From Streptomyces sp. CB01249 (GTDB lineage Bacteria > Actinomycetota > Actinomycetes > Streptomycetales > Streptomycetaceae), in the NCBI RefSeq assembly GCF_001905735.1, contig NZ_LISW01000003.1:186341-250340 (forward strand): a DNA stretch of 64,000 nucleotides. Reading direction: 5' to 3'. Below the pieces are notes generated by a model. That model was not told the origin of the DNA and ran no database searches. It was given only the letters and a program-made list of their open reading frames with translations. Both the position numbers and the translations under genes were made by a program. Position 1 is the stretch's first letter; each line of letters starts with the position of its first letter. Positions 26,171 to 34,293 of this stretch are shown here, one piece after another.

Positions 26171-27418
26171 ATGCCCCGCAGCCGTACCGCCAGCAGAGCC
26201 CGCAGATCCCTCAGTGACATCCGTACCGTCGCCGTCCTGGCCGCAGCCGGCCTGCTGCTGACGGGCTGCACCGCCGCCGGGAAGGCGGGCGGGTCCGACT
26301 CCGCGAAGTCCGCCGACGACGCGGCCGTCAAGGTCGGCCTGGTGTACTCCAGGACCGGGCTCCTCGCCGACTACGGCAAGCAGTACCGCGACGGCTTCAT
26401 GGCCGGGCTCGACTACGCCACCAAGGGCACCCGCAAGGTCGCCGGACACCGCATCGAGGTCACCGAGCAGGACGACGCGGGCGACCCGGGCAAGGCGGTC
26501 TCCGCCGCGAAGAACCTCATCGGCAAGGGCTACAAGGTGCTGGCCGGCACCACCGACTCCGGCGTCGCGCTCCAGATGGCCCCGCTCGCCGCGCAGAACA
26601 AGGTGCTGTACGTCAGCGGGCCGGCCGCCACCGACGCGGTGACCGGGATCAACGACTACACCTTCCGCTCCGGCCGCCAGTCCTACCAGGACATCCTGAC
26701 GGCGGGCACGATGCTCGGCGACGCCAAGGGCAAGAAGGTCACGGTGCTCGCCCAGGACTCCACCTTCGGCCAGGCCAACGTGGCCGCCGTGAAGGCGGTG
26801 CTCGGCGGGAAGGGCGCCAAGGTCGGCTCGGTGCTGGCGCCGCCCAGCGCGACGGACCTGACGCCGTTTGCCCGGCAGGTCAAGGCGGGCGGCCCGGACC
26901 TGGTCTTCGTCGCCTGGGCCGGTTCCACCGCCCCGGCGCTGTGGACCGCGCTCGACCAGCAGGGCGTGCTCGGCGCGAGCAAGGTCGTCACCGGCCTGGC
27001 CGGCACCGCCTCGTACCCGATCTTCGGCGCGGCCGGGTCCAAGGTGTCGTTCCTGGCGCACTACTTCCCGGGCGCGGGCGGGAACAACGCCGTGGAGAAG
27101 GCGATGCTGGACGCGGTGAAGAAGGACGGCGGCAAGCCCGACCTGTTCACGCCGGACGGCTTCACGGCCGCCCAGATGATCGTGCACGCCGTCGAGGAGG
27201 GCGGCGCCACCGATACCGCCGCGATGGTGAAGGCCCTGGAGGGCTGGAGCTTCGACGGGGTCAAGGGGCAGACCCGGGTGCGCGGCGAGGACCACGCGCT
27301 GCTCCAGCCGATGTTCGTGGCCAAGCTGGACGGCAAGGGCAAGACCGCCGAGCCGAAGCTGCTGGACACCGAGCAGCTGGACGCCGTCGCGCCGCCCGTG
27401 AAGCCCGCGGCGGGCTGA
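26171..27418 (+). CDS. Branched-chain amino-acid-type ABC transporter substrate-binding lipoprotein
   Basis: A 415-residue lipoprotein with a signal peptide ending LLLTGC and a type I periplasmic-binding fold like LivJ/LivK: VKVGLVYSRTGLLADYGKQY at the start of the mature domain, the DDAGDPGKAVSAAKNLI segment, and SGVALQMAPLAAQNKVLYVSG. Such proteins bind amino acids, amides, urea or short organic acids. ATG at 26171 has a GAGGAG site. It heads a K-G-F-H-M order operon in which the genes from ATPase 1 onward overlap or nearly touch. Confidence 0.9.
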   Translation: MPRSRTASRARRSLSDIRTVAVLAAAGLLLTGCTAAGKAGGSDSAKSADDAAVKVGLVYSRTGLLADYGKQYRDGFMAGLDYATKGTRKVAGHRIEVTEQDDAGDPGKAVSAAKNLIGKGYKVLAGTTDSGVALQMAPLAAQNKVLYVSGPAATDAVTGINDYTFRSGRQSYQDILTAGTMLGDAKGKKVTVLAQDSTFGQANVAAVKAVLGGKGAKVGSVLAPPSATDLTPFARQVKAGGPDLVFVAWAGSTAPALWTALDQQGVLGASKVVTGLAGTASYPIFGAAGSKVSFLAHYFPGAGGNNAVEKAMLDAVKKDGGKPDLFTPDGFTAAQMIVHAVEEGGATDTAAMVKALEGWSFDGVKGQTRVRGEDHALLQPMFVAKLDGKGKTAEPKLLDTEQLDAVAPPVKPAAG

Positions 27419-27421
27419 ACC

Positions 27422-28210
27422 GTGACCGCACCCCACACCCTCGGGCAGGCGAGCCCGGCGGACCGGGAGACGCCCGTGCTCCGGCTGGACGGACTCGGCT
27501 GGAGCGTCGGCGGCGCCACCATCGTCGAGGACGTCTCGCTGAGCGTCCGCGAGGGCGAGTTCCTGGCCTTCATCGGGCCCAACGGGGCGGGCAAGACCTC
27601 CCTGTTCAACCTGATCAGCGGGCTGAACCTGCCGACCGCCGGGCGGATCGAGCTGGACGGCGCCGAGATGACGGACCGGCCCGCGCACGTCCGGGCCCGG
27701 CGCGGTGTCGGCCGGACCTTCCAGACCTCCAGCCTGTGGCCCGCGATGACCGTCGCCGACCACGTCCGGCTCGCCGCGCAGGCCGCCCGGGGCGGCTCGT
27801 ACCGGCTGTGGCGGCGCGCCGACCCGTACACCGCCGACGTGGCCGGTGTCCTGGAACGCACCGGCCTCGGCCACCGGGCGAAGGCCACGGCGGGCGAACT
27901 GTCGCACGGCGAGAAGCGGAAGCTGGAGCTCGCCGTGCTGCTGGTGGGCGAGCCCCGGCTGATGCTGCTCGACGAGCCGATGGCCGGGGTCAGCGCCGAG
28001 GAGGTCCCCGCGCTGACCGAACTCATCCGCACCCTGCACCGCGAGGAGGGGCGCACGGTCCTCATGGTCGAACACCACATGGACGTCCTGCTCGGCCTCG
28101 CGGACCGGCTCGCCGTGATGCACCACGGCCGGCTGCTCGCCCTGGACACCCCGGAGGCGGTCACCGCCGACCCGGTCGTGCAGCAGGCGTACCTCGGGGA
28201 GGGGCTGTGA
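27422..28210 (+). CDS. livG: LivG-type ABC transporter ATPase
   Basis: A 262-residue ATPase of the LivG class: Walker A GPNGAGKTS, the Q-loop region RTFQTSSLWPAMTV, signature LSHGEKRKLELA (LSHGE rather than LSGGQ, usual for LivG), and Walker B LMLLDEPMAGVS. GTG at 27422 lies three bases after the binding-protein stop; the end overlaps the next ATPase by GTGA. Energises uptake with the LivF-type subunit. Confidence 0.9.
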   Translation: MTAPHTLGQASPADRETPVLRLDGLGWSVGGATIVEDVSLSVREGEFLAFIGPNGAGKTSLFNLISGLNLPTAGRIELDGAEMTDRPAHVRARRGVGRTFQTSSLWPAMTVADHVRLAAQAARGGSYRLWRRADPYTADVAGVLERTGLGHRAKATAGELSHGEKRKLELAVLLVGEPRLMLLDEPMAGVSAEEVPALTELIRTLHREEGRTVLMVEHHMDVLLGLADRLAVMHHGRLLALDTPEAVTADPVVQQAYLGEGL

Positions 28211-28953
28211 CCGAGCAACCCCTCCTGGACGTACGGGACCTGCGGGTCCTGATCGGCGGCCGGCACATCCTGCACGGCGTCGACCTGGACGTCACTGCGC
28301 ACGGTGTGACCGCGCTCCTCGGGCGCAACGGCGCCGGGAAGACCACCACGGTCCGGGGCATCCTCGGGCTCGTCCCGCGCGCCGGGAGCGTCCGGCTCGA
28401 CGGCGAGGAGACCGCGGGCCTGCCCACGCACGCCCTGGTCCGGCGCGGCATCGGCTACGCCCCCGAGGACCGGGGCATCTTCGCCGGGCTGACCGTCGCG
28501 GAGAACCTGCGCCTCGCCGAGCGGCGCGGCGCGGGCGAGCCCGCGTACGGCCTGGTCCACGAGCTGTTCCCGGAACTCAAGCAGCGGGCGCGGCAGTTGG
28601 CCGGGACGCTGTCGGGCGGTCAGCAGCAGATGGTGGCCATCGGGCGCACCCTGCTCAACGCCAACCGGCTGATCATCGCGGACGAACCGACCAAGGGCCT
28701 GGCGCCGAAGGTGGTCACCGAGGTGGCCCAGGTGCTGGAACGGGCCGCCGAGGCGGTGCCGGTGCTCCTGGTCGAGCAGAACCTCGCCGTGGTGCGCCGG
28801 CTGGCCGGGCACTGCGTGGTCCTCGCCGACGGCCGCACCGCCCACCGGGGCCCGGCCGCCGAGCTGCTGGGCGACCCGGAAGCGGCCCGCACGCTGCTCG
28901 GTGTGGGCCACGGCCCGCTCCCCGCACACCCTTCCGTGAAGGCGGATTCCTGA
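28207..28953 (+). CDS. livF: LivF-type ABC transporter ATPase
   Basis: A 248-residue ATPase of the LivF class: Walker A GRNGAGKTT, YAPEDRGIFAGLTVAENL after the Q-loop, signature LSGGQQQMVAIGRTLL, and Walker B LIIADEPTKGLAPKV with the typical GLAP ending. GTG at 28207 overlaps the livG stop, and the TGA overlaps the ATG of the first permease, giving tight coupling. Confidence 0.9.
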   Translation: MTEQPLLDVRDLRVLIGGRHILHGVDLDVTAHGVTALLGRNGAGKTTTVRGILGLVPRAGSVRLDGEETAGLPTHALVRRGIGYAPEDRGIFAGLTVAENLRLAERRGAGEPAYGLVHELFPELKQRARQLAGTLSGGQQQMVAIGRTLLNANRLIIADEPTKGLAPKVVTEVAQVLERAAEAVPVLLVEQNLAVVRRLAGHCVVLADGRTAHRGPAAELLGDPEAARTLLGVGHGPLPAHPSVKADS

Positions 28954-29840
28954 TGTCCACCCTCGTCCTGCTCACCATGACCGGTCTCGGTCTGGGGGCC
29001 CTCTACTTCCTCGTCGCGTCCGGACTCTCGCTGATCTTCGGCCTGATGGACGTGCTCAACTTCGCGCACGGGGCGCTGCTGTCCATCGGCGCGTACGGCA
29101 CCTGGTGGGCCGCGTCCGGGAATCTCCCCGGCGCGGGCCCCGGCGGCGCCGGATTCGTCCTCGCGGTCCTGTTCGGTACGGCGGTGGGCACCGTCGCCGC
29201 CGTGCTCCTCGAACTCGCGGTCGTCCGCCCGCTCTACACCCGGCCGCGCGAGCAGGTGCTCGCCACGGTCGGGGTGGGGCTCGCGGTGCCCGCGCTGCTC
29301 TCCGGCATCTGGGGCTCCGACGCCCACCCGTTCCCGGGGCCCGAGGCGCTGTCCGGGACCTTCGGGCTGCTGGGCGCGCAGGTCCCGGTCAACCGGCTGG
29401 TCCTGGTGGGCGCGGCGGTCGTGGTGCTGGTGGCGCTCCGGCTGTTCCTCGGCCGGACCCGGCACGGCCTGGTCGTCCGGGCCGGGGTCGAGGACCGGGC
29501 CATGGTCACCGCGCTCGGCATCGACGTCCGCAAGGCGTTCACGCTGGTCTTCGCGATCGGCGGCTGCGCGGCGGCTCTGGGCGGGGCGCTCGGCGGGCTG
29601 TACTTCGGCTCGGTCGACCCGCGCCAGGGGACCTCGCTGCTGATCTTCGCGTTCGTCGTCGTGGTCACCGGCGGCATGGGCTCGGTGACCGGCGCCGCCG
29701 TGGCGTCCGTCGTCATCGGCCTGGTCCAGCAGTTCGCCAACTACTACACCGCAGCGGGGCTCGGCGACCTGGCGGTCGTCGTCCTGCTCGCCGTGCTGCT
29801 GCTGATCCGGCCGCGCGGACTGACGGGGAGGCTCGCGTGA
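28953..29840 (+). CDS. livH: LivH-type ABC transporter permease
   Basis: A 295-residue membrane protein with about eight segments. Typical LivH features are the start LGALYFLVASGLSLIFGLMDVLNFAHGALLSIGAY and, later, GIDVRKAFTLVFAIGGCAAALGGALGG. It forms half of the translocation channel. Start and stop overlap the neighbouring genes. Confidence 0.9.
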   Translation: MSTLVLLTMTGLGLGALYFLVASGLSLIFGLMDVLNFAHGALLSIGAYGTWWAASGNLPGAGPGGAGFVLAVLFGTAVGTVAAVLLELAVVRPLYTRPREQVLATVGVGLAVPALLSGIWGSDAHPFPGPEALSGTFGLLGAQVPVNRLVLVGAAVVVLVALRLFLGRTRHGLVVRAGVEDRAMVTALGIDVRKAFTLVFAIGGCAAALGGALGGLYFGSVDPRQGTSLLIFAFVVVVTGGMGSVTGAAVASVVIGLVQQFANYYTAAGLGDLAVVVLLAVLLLIRPRGLTGRLA

Positions 29841-30949
29841 GCACCGCCACCGACACACCCGACCGCACCGCGGGCCGCACGGCCGCGAGACCGGCCCCGG
29901 CCGGGCGGGCCCGACTGCTGCGCTGGTGGCCCGCCGCCGTCCTGCTCGTCCTGGTGGTCGCGCCGTTCAGCGCGGTGCCGGTGCCGGGGCTGCTGGACGG
30001 GCCGCTGGGCTCGGCGGGGAGCCTGCAACTCCTGGCGACCTGCCTGCTGTTCGGCGCCCTGGCCACCGGCTACGACCTGCTGCTCGGGCGAACGGGGCTG
30101 CTCTCCTTCGGGCACGCCCTGTACTTCGCTGCGGGCAGCTACGCCACCAATCTGTTCCTCCTGGAGGCGGGCCTGCCGTTCGCGCTCGCCACGGTCCTCG
30201 GGCTGCTCTTCGGGATCGCGCTCGCCCTGGTCCTGGGGTCGGTGAGCCTGCGCGTGACCGGGATCGGCTTCTCCATGGTGACCCTGGCCTTCGCGCAGGC
30301 GGGCTCGATCCTCGTCTCCCGCAACCCCGGCGGGGTCACCGGCGGCGAGGAGGGCCGGGCGGCCCCGTCCGAGCTGCTGCCGTCCTCGCTGGTCGGCATC
30401 GACAACACCGCGAACCTGTACTGGATCGCGCTGGCGTACCTCGTGCTCACCCTGGGCGTCGTCCACTGGGCGGTCCGCTCCCCCACCGGCCGGGTCTGGG
30501 AGGGCATCAAGGAGAACGAGCGCCGGGTGGAGGTCCTGGGCCTGAAGCCGTACGGGTTCAAGCTGACGGCCTTCGTGGTCGCGGGGGCGCTCGCCGCGCT
30601 CGGCGGGATCGTGCACCTGCTGCTGACGGGCGGCTCGACCCCGCAGACGACCACCTCGGACTTCACGCTGTCGCTGCTGGTGATGGTGGTGCTGGGCGGC
30701 TCGGGCACCCGGTGGGGCCCGATGGTCGGCGGCATCCTCTACACCTGGGCCGACCACCGGCTCGGCGACCTCGCGGGCTCGGGCGCGGTCGCGGATCTGC
30801 CGGCGGTCCTGCGCGTCCCCCTGTCGCAGCCGTTGTTCCTGCTGGGCGTGGTGTTCGTGGCCGTGGTACATCTGCTGCCCGGCGGCCTGGCCCGCCTTCC
30901 GTCCCGGCTGAGGGGCGCGTCGAACCGTAAGGAGACCGGAGTCAGTTGA
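29837..30949 (+). CDS. livM: LivM-type ABC transporter permease
   Basis: A 370-residue membrane protein, about eight to ten segments, with the LivM pattern YDLLLGRTGLLSFGHALYFAAGSY and the cytoplasmic EAA-like segment RVWEGIKENERRVEVLGL. A 25-residue Ala/Thr/Pro-rich N-terminal tail precedes the first segment. GTG at 29837 overlaps the livH stop (GTGA); the stop is embedded in the TTGA start of the hydrolase gene. Confidence 0.9.
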   Translation: MSTATDTPDRTAGRTAARPAPAGRARLLRWWPAAVLLVLVVAPFSAVPVPGLLDGPLGSAGSLQLLATCLLFGALATGYDLLLGRTGLLSFGHALYFAAGSYATNLFLLEAGLPFALATVLGLLFGIALALVLGSVSLRVTGIGFSMVTLAFAQAGSILVSRNPGGVTGGEEGRAAPSELLPSSLVGIDNTANLYWIALAYLVLTLGVVHWAVRSPTGRVWEGIKENERRVEVLGLKPYGFKLTAFVVAGALAALGGIVHLLLTGGSTPQTTTSDFTLSLLVMVVLGGSGTRWGPMVGGILYTWADHRLGDLAGSGAVADLPAVLRVPLSQPLFLLGVVFVAVVHLLPGGLARLPSRLRGASNRKETGVS

Positions 30950-31839
30950 GCCCGCTCGCGGAGTACGAAGAGATCGAGGTCCCGGTGCGCGGGGGCTCCC
31001 TGGCGGCCCTGCGCTGGCCGGCCGCCGACCCGGACGCGCCGGTGGTGGTGGCCCTGCACGGGATCACCTCCAACGCCCTGTCCTGGGCTGCGGTGGCCCG
31101 GCTGCTGGACGGCCGGGTCACGCTGGTCGCGCCGGACCTGCGCGGCCGGGCCGGGAGCGCGCGGCTGCCGGGCCCGTACGGGATCGCCGCGCACACCGAC
31201 GACATCGCCGCCCTGACCGAGGCGCTGGGCCAGGACCGGGTGGTGCTCGCCGGCCACTCGATGGGCGCGTTCGTGGCGGCCCTCGCGGCGGTGCGCCACC
31301 CGGACCGCTTCGGGCCGCTCCTGCTCGTGGACGGCGGCGTCGGCTTCCCGGCGCCGACGCACCTGACGCCCGACGAGCTGATGACGGCGGTGATCGGACC
31401 GGCGATGGACCGGCTGTCGATGACCTTCCCGGACCGGGGTGCCTACCGGGCGTTCTGGCAGGCGCATCCGGCGTTCGCCGGGGCGTGGTCGGACGAGGTG
31501 GACGCGTACATCCAGCGCGACCTGACCGGCGAGGAGCCGGAACTGCGCTCGTCCTGCCGGATCGAGGCGATCCGCACCGACGGGGTCGGGCTGTTCGACG
31601 AGGAGGTCCTGTCGGCGGTCCGGAAGCTGCCCGTCGACGCGACGCTGCTGTGGGCCGCGCGCGGCCTGATGGACGAGGAGCAGGGCCTGTACGACGAGGG
31701 CCGGCTCGCCGCCGCCGGACTGGACGGGACCCGGGTGGAGCCGGTCGCGGTGAAGGACGTGAACCACTACACGGTCCTGACGGGCGACCGGGGCGGCCGG
31801 GAGATCGCGGACCGGCTGGTGGCGCTGGCGCGCGGCTGA
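30946..31839 (+). CDS. Alpha/beta hydrolase, TTG start, coupled to the Liv-type operon
   Basis: A 297-residue alpha/beta hydrolase without signal peptide. The oxyanion HG is at residues 38-39 (VVALHGITSNALSW), the nucleophile is Ser105 in AGHSMGAF, and the closing His lies in VKDVNHYTVLTGDRGG. The start is the rare TTG at 30946, overlapping the livM stop as TTGA with a GGAG-containing sequence upstream; no later ATG or GTG retains the first strand. Being the last coupled gene of an uptake operon, it may hydrolyse the imported ester or amide (inference). A strong terminator follows. Confidence 0.88.
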   Translation: MSPLAEYEEIEVPVRGGSLAALRWPAADPDAPVVVALHGITSNALSWAAVARLLDGRVTLVAPDLRGRAGSARLPGPYGIAAHTDDIAALTEALGQDRVVLAGHSMGAFVAALAAVRHPDRFGPLLLVDGGVGFPAPTHLTPDELMTAVIGPAMDRLSMTFPDRGAYRAFWQAHPAFAGAWSDEVDAYIQRDLTGEEPELRSSCRIEAIRTDGVGLFDEEVLSAVRKLPVDATLLWAARGLMDEEQGLYDEGRLAAAGLDGTRVEPVAVKDVNHYTVLTGDRGGREIADRLVALARG

Positions 31840-31847
31840 GTGCGCGT

Positions 31848-31887
31848 ACGAGCGGGGCCCGGCGATGGTGTGCCGGGCCCCGCTCGT
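31848..31887. terminator. Bidirectional terminator
   Basis: A perfect 16-bp stem (31848-31863 with 31872-31887) and eight-base loop between the convergent hydrolase and PHB depolymerase genes. Confidence 0.85.
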
Positions 31888-31895
31888 CGTGTGCG

Positions 31896-33155
31896 TCAGG
31901 CGGTGCAGCCGCTGTCCGCGATGACGAAGTACCCGGCCGGGGTCTCCTTCAGGGTGTGGCTGACGAAGACGTTGTACAGGCCCATGTTCTGGTTGGAGCC
32001 GTTGGCGTAGACGTACCCGCCGGACATGTGCGCCCGGCCCGCCGTGACGTGGGCGTAGTTGGTGGCGGTGTAGCACTGCGCGGGGTCGGGGTCGCCGGGG
32101 TCCCCCGGGTCACCGGGATCGCCGGGGTCACCGGGGTCGCCCGGGTCGGTGCCGGTGCCGCCGTCCAGGCCCCAGAAGACGCCCGTGTAGTACGTGGAGC
32201 AGAGGGTGTTCAGGAAGTACGCGGCCGTGGAGCCGCACTGCTGGGCGCCCGAACCGGGGCCGACGGGCAGGCCGTGGCCCATGCCGGAGACCGAGTACAT
32301 CTCCACCGCGGGCTGCCCGGAGGCGTCGTTGTAGACGGTGCGGGTGGTGTTGCCGGGGAGGCTGTCCGTGGACGACGGGGTCTGGCTGATGCCCCACACG
32401 TTGGTCCACTGGTCGCGCAGGGCCGTCGCGTTGGCCGGGTAGACCGTGTAGTCCGAAGTGCCCTGCCAGATGGCGACCTTGGGCCAGGGACCGCTGTAAC
32501 CGGGGTACGCGGCGCGGACCTTGTCGCCCCACTGCGCGGGCGTCAGCTTCTGCGGGCCCGTCTGGCAGCCCGATGCGGCGGCCTGGCTGGTCGCGCACTG
32601 GGCGGGCAGCCCGGAGGCCACGGAGCCGCCCGCGAAGACGTCCGGGTAGGCGGCGAGCAGGTCGGCGGTCATCCCGCCGCCCGCCGAGAGCCCGGTGACG
32701 TACACCCGGCGCCCGTCGGAGCCGTAGGTCTTCTTCGCGTAGTCGACCATCTGCACGATCGACGCGGCCTCGCCCTTGCCCCGGGTGTCCTCGTTCGGGT
32801 CGAACCAGCCGAAGCAGGACAGCGCGTTGTTCGCCGAGGTGGTCTGCGGGAAGACGACGGCGAAGCCCCACTCGTCGGCGTACTTCGGCCAGCCGGAGTT
32901 GGTGTAGTACGCGTCGGCGGTCTGCGTGCAGCCGTGCAGGGCGACGACCAGGGGGGCGTTCGCGGGGAGTCCTGCGGGGGTGTACGCGTACATCTGGAGG
33001 TTGCCGGGGTTGGAGCCGAAGCCGGTCACCTGCTGGAGGCCGGCGGCAGCGGCGGCGGGCTGCGCGGTGGTGACGCTCAGCGTCGCCGCCAGCAGGCCGA
33101 GGACGGCCGTCGCCGCGAGGCGGCGGGCGAGACGTTTCAGGATCGGTGGGCGCAC
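31896..33155 (-). CDS. Secreted PHB depolymerase-family esterase
   Basis: A 419-residue secreted esterase of the CE1/PHB depolymerase group. The signal peptide ends about residue 38 (TAQPAAAAA). The catalytic domain has PLVVALHGCTQTADAYY (oxyanion region, residues 69-84), GLSAGGGM with nucleophile Ser157, a NEDTRGKGEA segment, and SGMGHGLPVG with the probable catalytic His. A PGD repeat linker follows at about residues 335-360, then a C-terminal domain of about 55 residues (CYTATNYAHVTAGRAHMSGGYVYANGS) that likely binds the polymer. GTG at 33155 has GGGAGAAAG. Divergent from 3-hydroxybutyrate dehydrogenase, which would use its product. Confidence 0.9.
   Translation of the reverse strand: MRPPILKRLARRLAATAVLGLLAATLSVTTAQPAAAAAGLQQVTGFGSNPGNLQMYAYTPAGLPANAPLVVALHGCTQTADAYYTNSGWPKYADEWGFAVVFPQTTSANNALSCFGWFDPNEDTRGKGEAASIVQMVDYAKKTYGSDGRRVYVTGLSAGGGMTADLLAAYPDVFAGGSVASGLPAQCATSQAAASGCQTGPQKLTPAQWGDKVRAAYPGYSGPWPKVAIWQGTSDYTVYPANATALRDQWTNVWGISQTPSSTDSLPGNTTRTVYNDASGQPAVEMYSVSGMGHGLPVGPGSGAQQCGSTAAYFLNTLCSTYYTGVFWGLDGGTGTDPGDPGDPGDPGDPGDPGDPDPAQCYTATNYAHVTAGRAHMSGGYVYANGSNQNMGLYNVFVSHTLKETPAGYFVIADSGCTA
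32088..32147. repeat. Nine-base tandem repeat coding the Pro-Gly-Asp linker
   Basis: About six imperfect nine-base units inside the depolymerase gene encode consecutive PGD triplets. Synonymous differences between units suggest an older, not recent, expansion. The unit number is likely to vary between strains. Confidence 0.75.
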
Positions 33156-33402
33156 GGGTGCTTTCTCCCTGCCGTGGGGGTACGGGTTGCTGCCGGAACC
33201 TACGAGCGGCACCGGCCCCCGCCCATGGGACCGGTGGCCACACCCGGGCCCCCGCTGTGTGCCCCGACGCCCTTGCGCGACGGGGCGCGGCGAGGGGTCC
33301 CGGGCGGCGTCCCCCGCCGGTCGCGCCTCGGCGGCCGCCCCGGGCCCCGCACCATGTACGCCCGCACCATGCCCCGGTACACGGGTGTGTGCACCGACGC
33401 CG

Positions 33403-33431
33403 TGTGACGCGGGGCCGCGCGTACCTACCGT
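33403..33431 (+). promoter_or_regulatory. Candidate leaderless promoter of the 3-hydroxybutyrate dehydrogenase gene
   Basis: TGTGAC (33403-33408) and TACCGT (33426-33431) are 17 bases apart, and the -10 ends seven bases before the ATG at 33439; there is no Shine-Dalgarno site. Confidence 0.35.
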
Positions 33432-33438
33432 GACCGCC

Positions 33439-34257
33439 ATGGAGACTTCCCGCAGACCGGATCACCAGCCCGCCGCCCCCGCGCCCGGCGGCCCCGCGCA
33501 GGCGCCCGCAGAACCCGTCCTGGCCGGGCGCACCGCACTGGTGACCGGGGCGGCGAGCGGCATCGGGCGGGCCTGTGCGCAGGTGCTCGCCGCCGCGGGC
33601 GCCCATGTGCACGTCGTGGACCGGGCCGGTGAGGCCGCCGAGCGGCTGGCGAAGGAGATCGGCGGGACGCCCTGGGTGGTGGACCTGTCCGAGCCCGACG
33701 TCGTGGACACCCTGCCCGCCGATGTGGACGTGGTGGTCAACAACGCGGGCATCCAGCACGTGGCCCCGGTGCACGCGTTCCCGCCGGACCGGTTCGCCCT
33801 GATCCAGCGCGTGATGGTGGAGACCCCGTTCCGCGTCTTGCGCCGGACCCTGCCGGGCATGTACGAACGCGGCTGGGGGCGCGTGGTCAACATCTCGTCG
33901 GTGCACGGGCTGCGCGCCAGCCCGTACAAATCGGCCTATGTGACGGCCAAGCACGCACTGGAGGGGCTGAGCAAGGTGGTCGCGCTCGAAGCGGCGGAGC
34001 ACGGGGTGACGAGCAACTGCGTCTGCCCCGGGTACGTGCGCACCCCGCTGGTGGAGAACCAGATCGCCGACCAGGCCCGCACGCACGGCATCTCCGAGGA
34101 GGAGGTCGTCGGGCGGGTGATGCTGGAGCGCAGCGCGGTCAAGCGGCTGATCGAACCGGCGGACGTGGCCGAGGCGGTCCTGTGGCTGTGCGGCCCGCGC
34201 ACCGGGCACATCACCGGCTCCTCGCTCTCCATGGACGGCGGCTGGACCGCGAACTGA
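33439..34257 (+). CDS. 3-hydroxybutyrate dehydrogenase (SDR family)
   Basis: A 272-residue NAD-dependent short-chain dehydrogenase, most like D-3-hydroxybutyrate dehydrogenase, which oxidises the PHB monomer to acetoacetate. After a 25-residue Pro/Ala tail come the cofactor motif TGAASGIG (36-43), NNAG (101-104), the catalytic Ser in NISSVHG (about 153) and Tyr167/Lys171 in SAYVTAK. NCVCPGYVRTPLV and the GSSLSMDGGWTAN end are typical of this subfamily. The assignment rests on both sequence and the neighbouring secreted PHB depolymerase. The regulator gene follows after 36 bases. Confidence 0.88.
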   Translation: METSRRPDHQPAAPAPGGPAQAPAEPVLAGRTALVTGAASGIGRACAQVLAAAGAHVHVVDRAGEAAERLAKEIGGTPWVVDLSEPDVVDTLPADVDVVVNNAGIQHVAPVHAFPPDRFALIQRVMVETPFRVLRRTLPGMYERGWGRVVNISSVHGLRASPYKSAYVTAKHALEGLSKVVALEAAEHGVTSNCVCPGYVRTPLVENQIADQARTHGISEEEVVGRVMLERSAVKRLIEPADVAEAVLWLCGPRTGHITGSSLSMDGGWTAN

Positions 34258-34293
34258 CCCGCCGCCCCGACCCCCGAGGAACCCTGGAACGCC

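Noticed and set aside
26171..30949. Urea transporter (UrtABCDE) identity for the Liv-type operon
   Set aside because: No urease genes nearby and gene order and binding-protein motifs do not decide it; kept as a general Liv-type transporter.
32088..32147. CRISPR-like tandem repeat
   Set aside because: Units are nine bases, in frame, and encode a Pro-Gly-Asp linker; no spacers and no cas genes.
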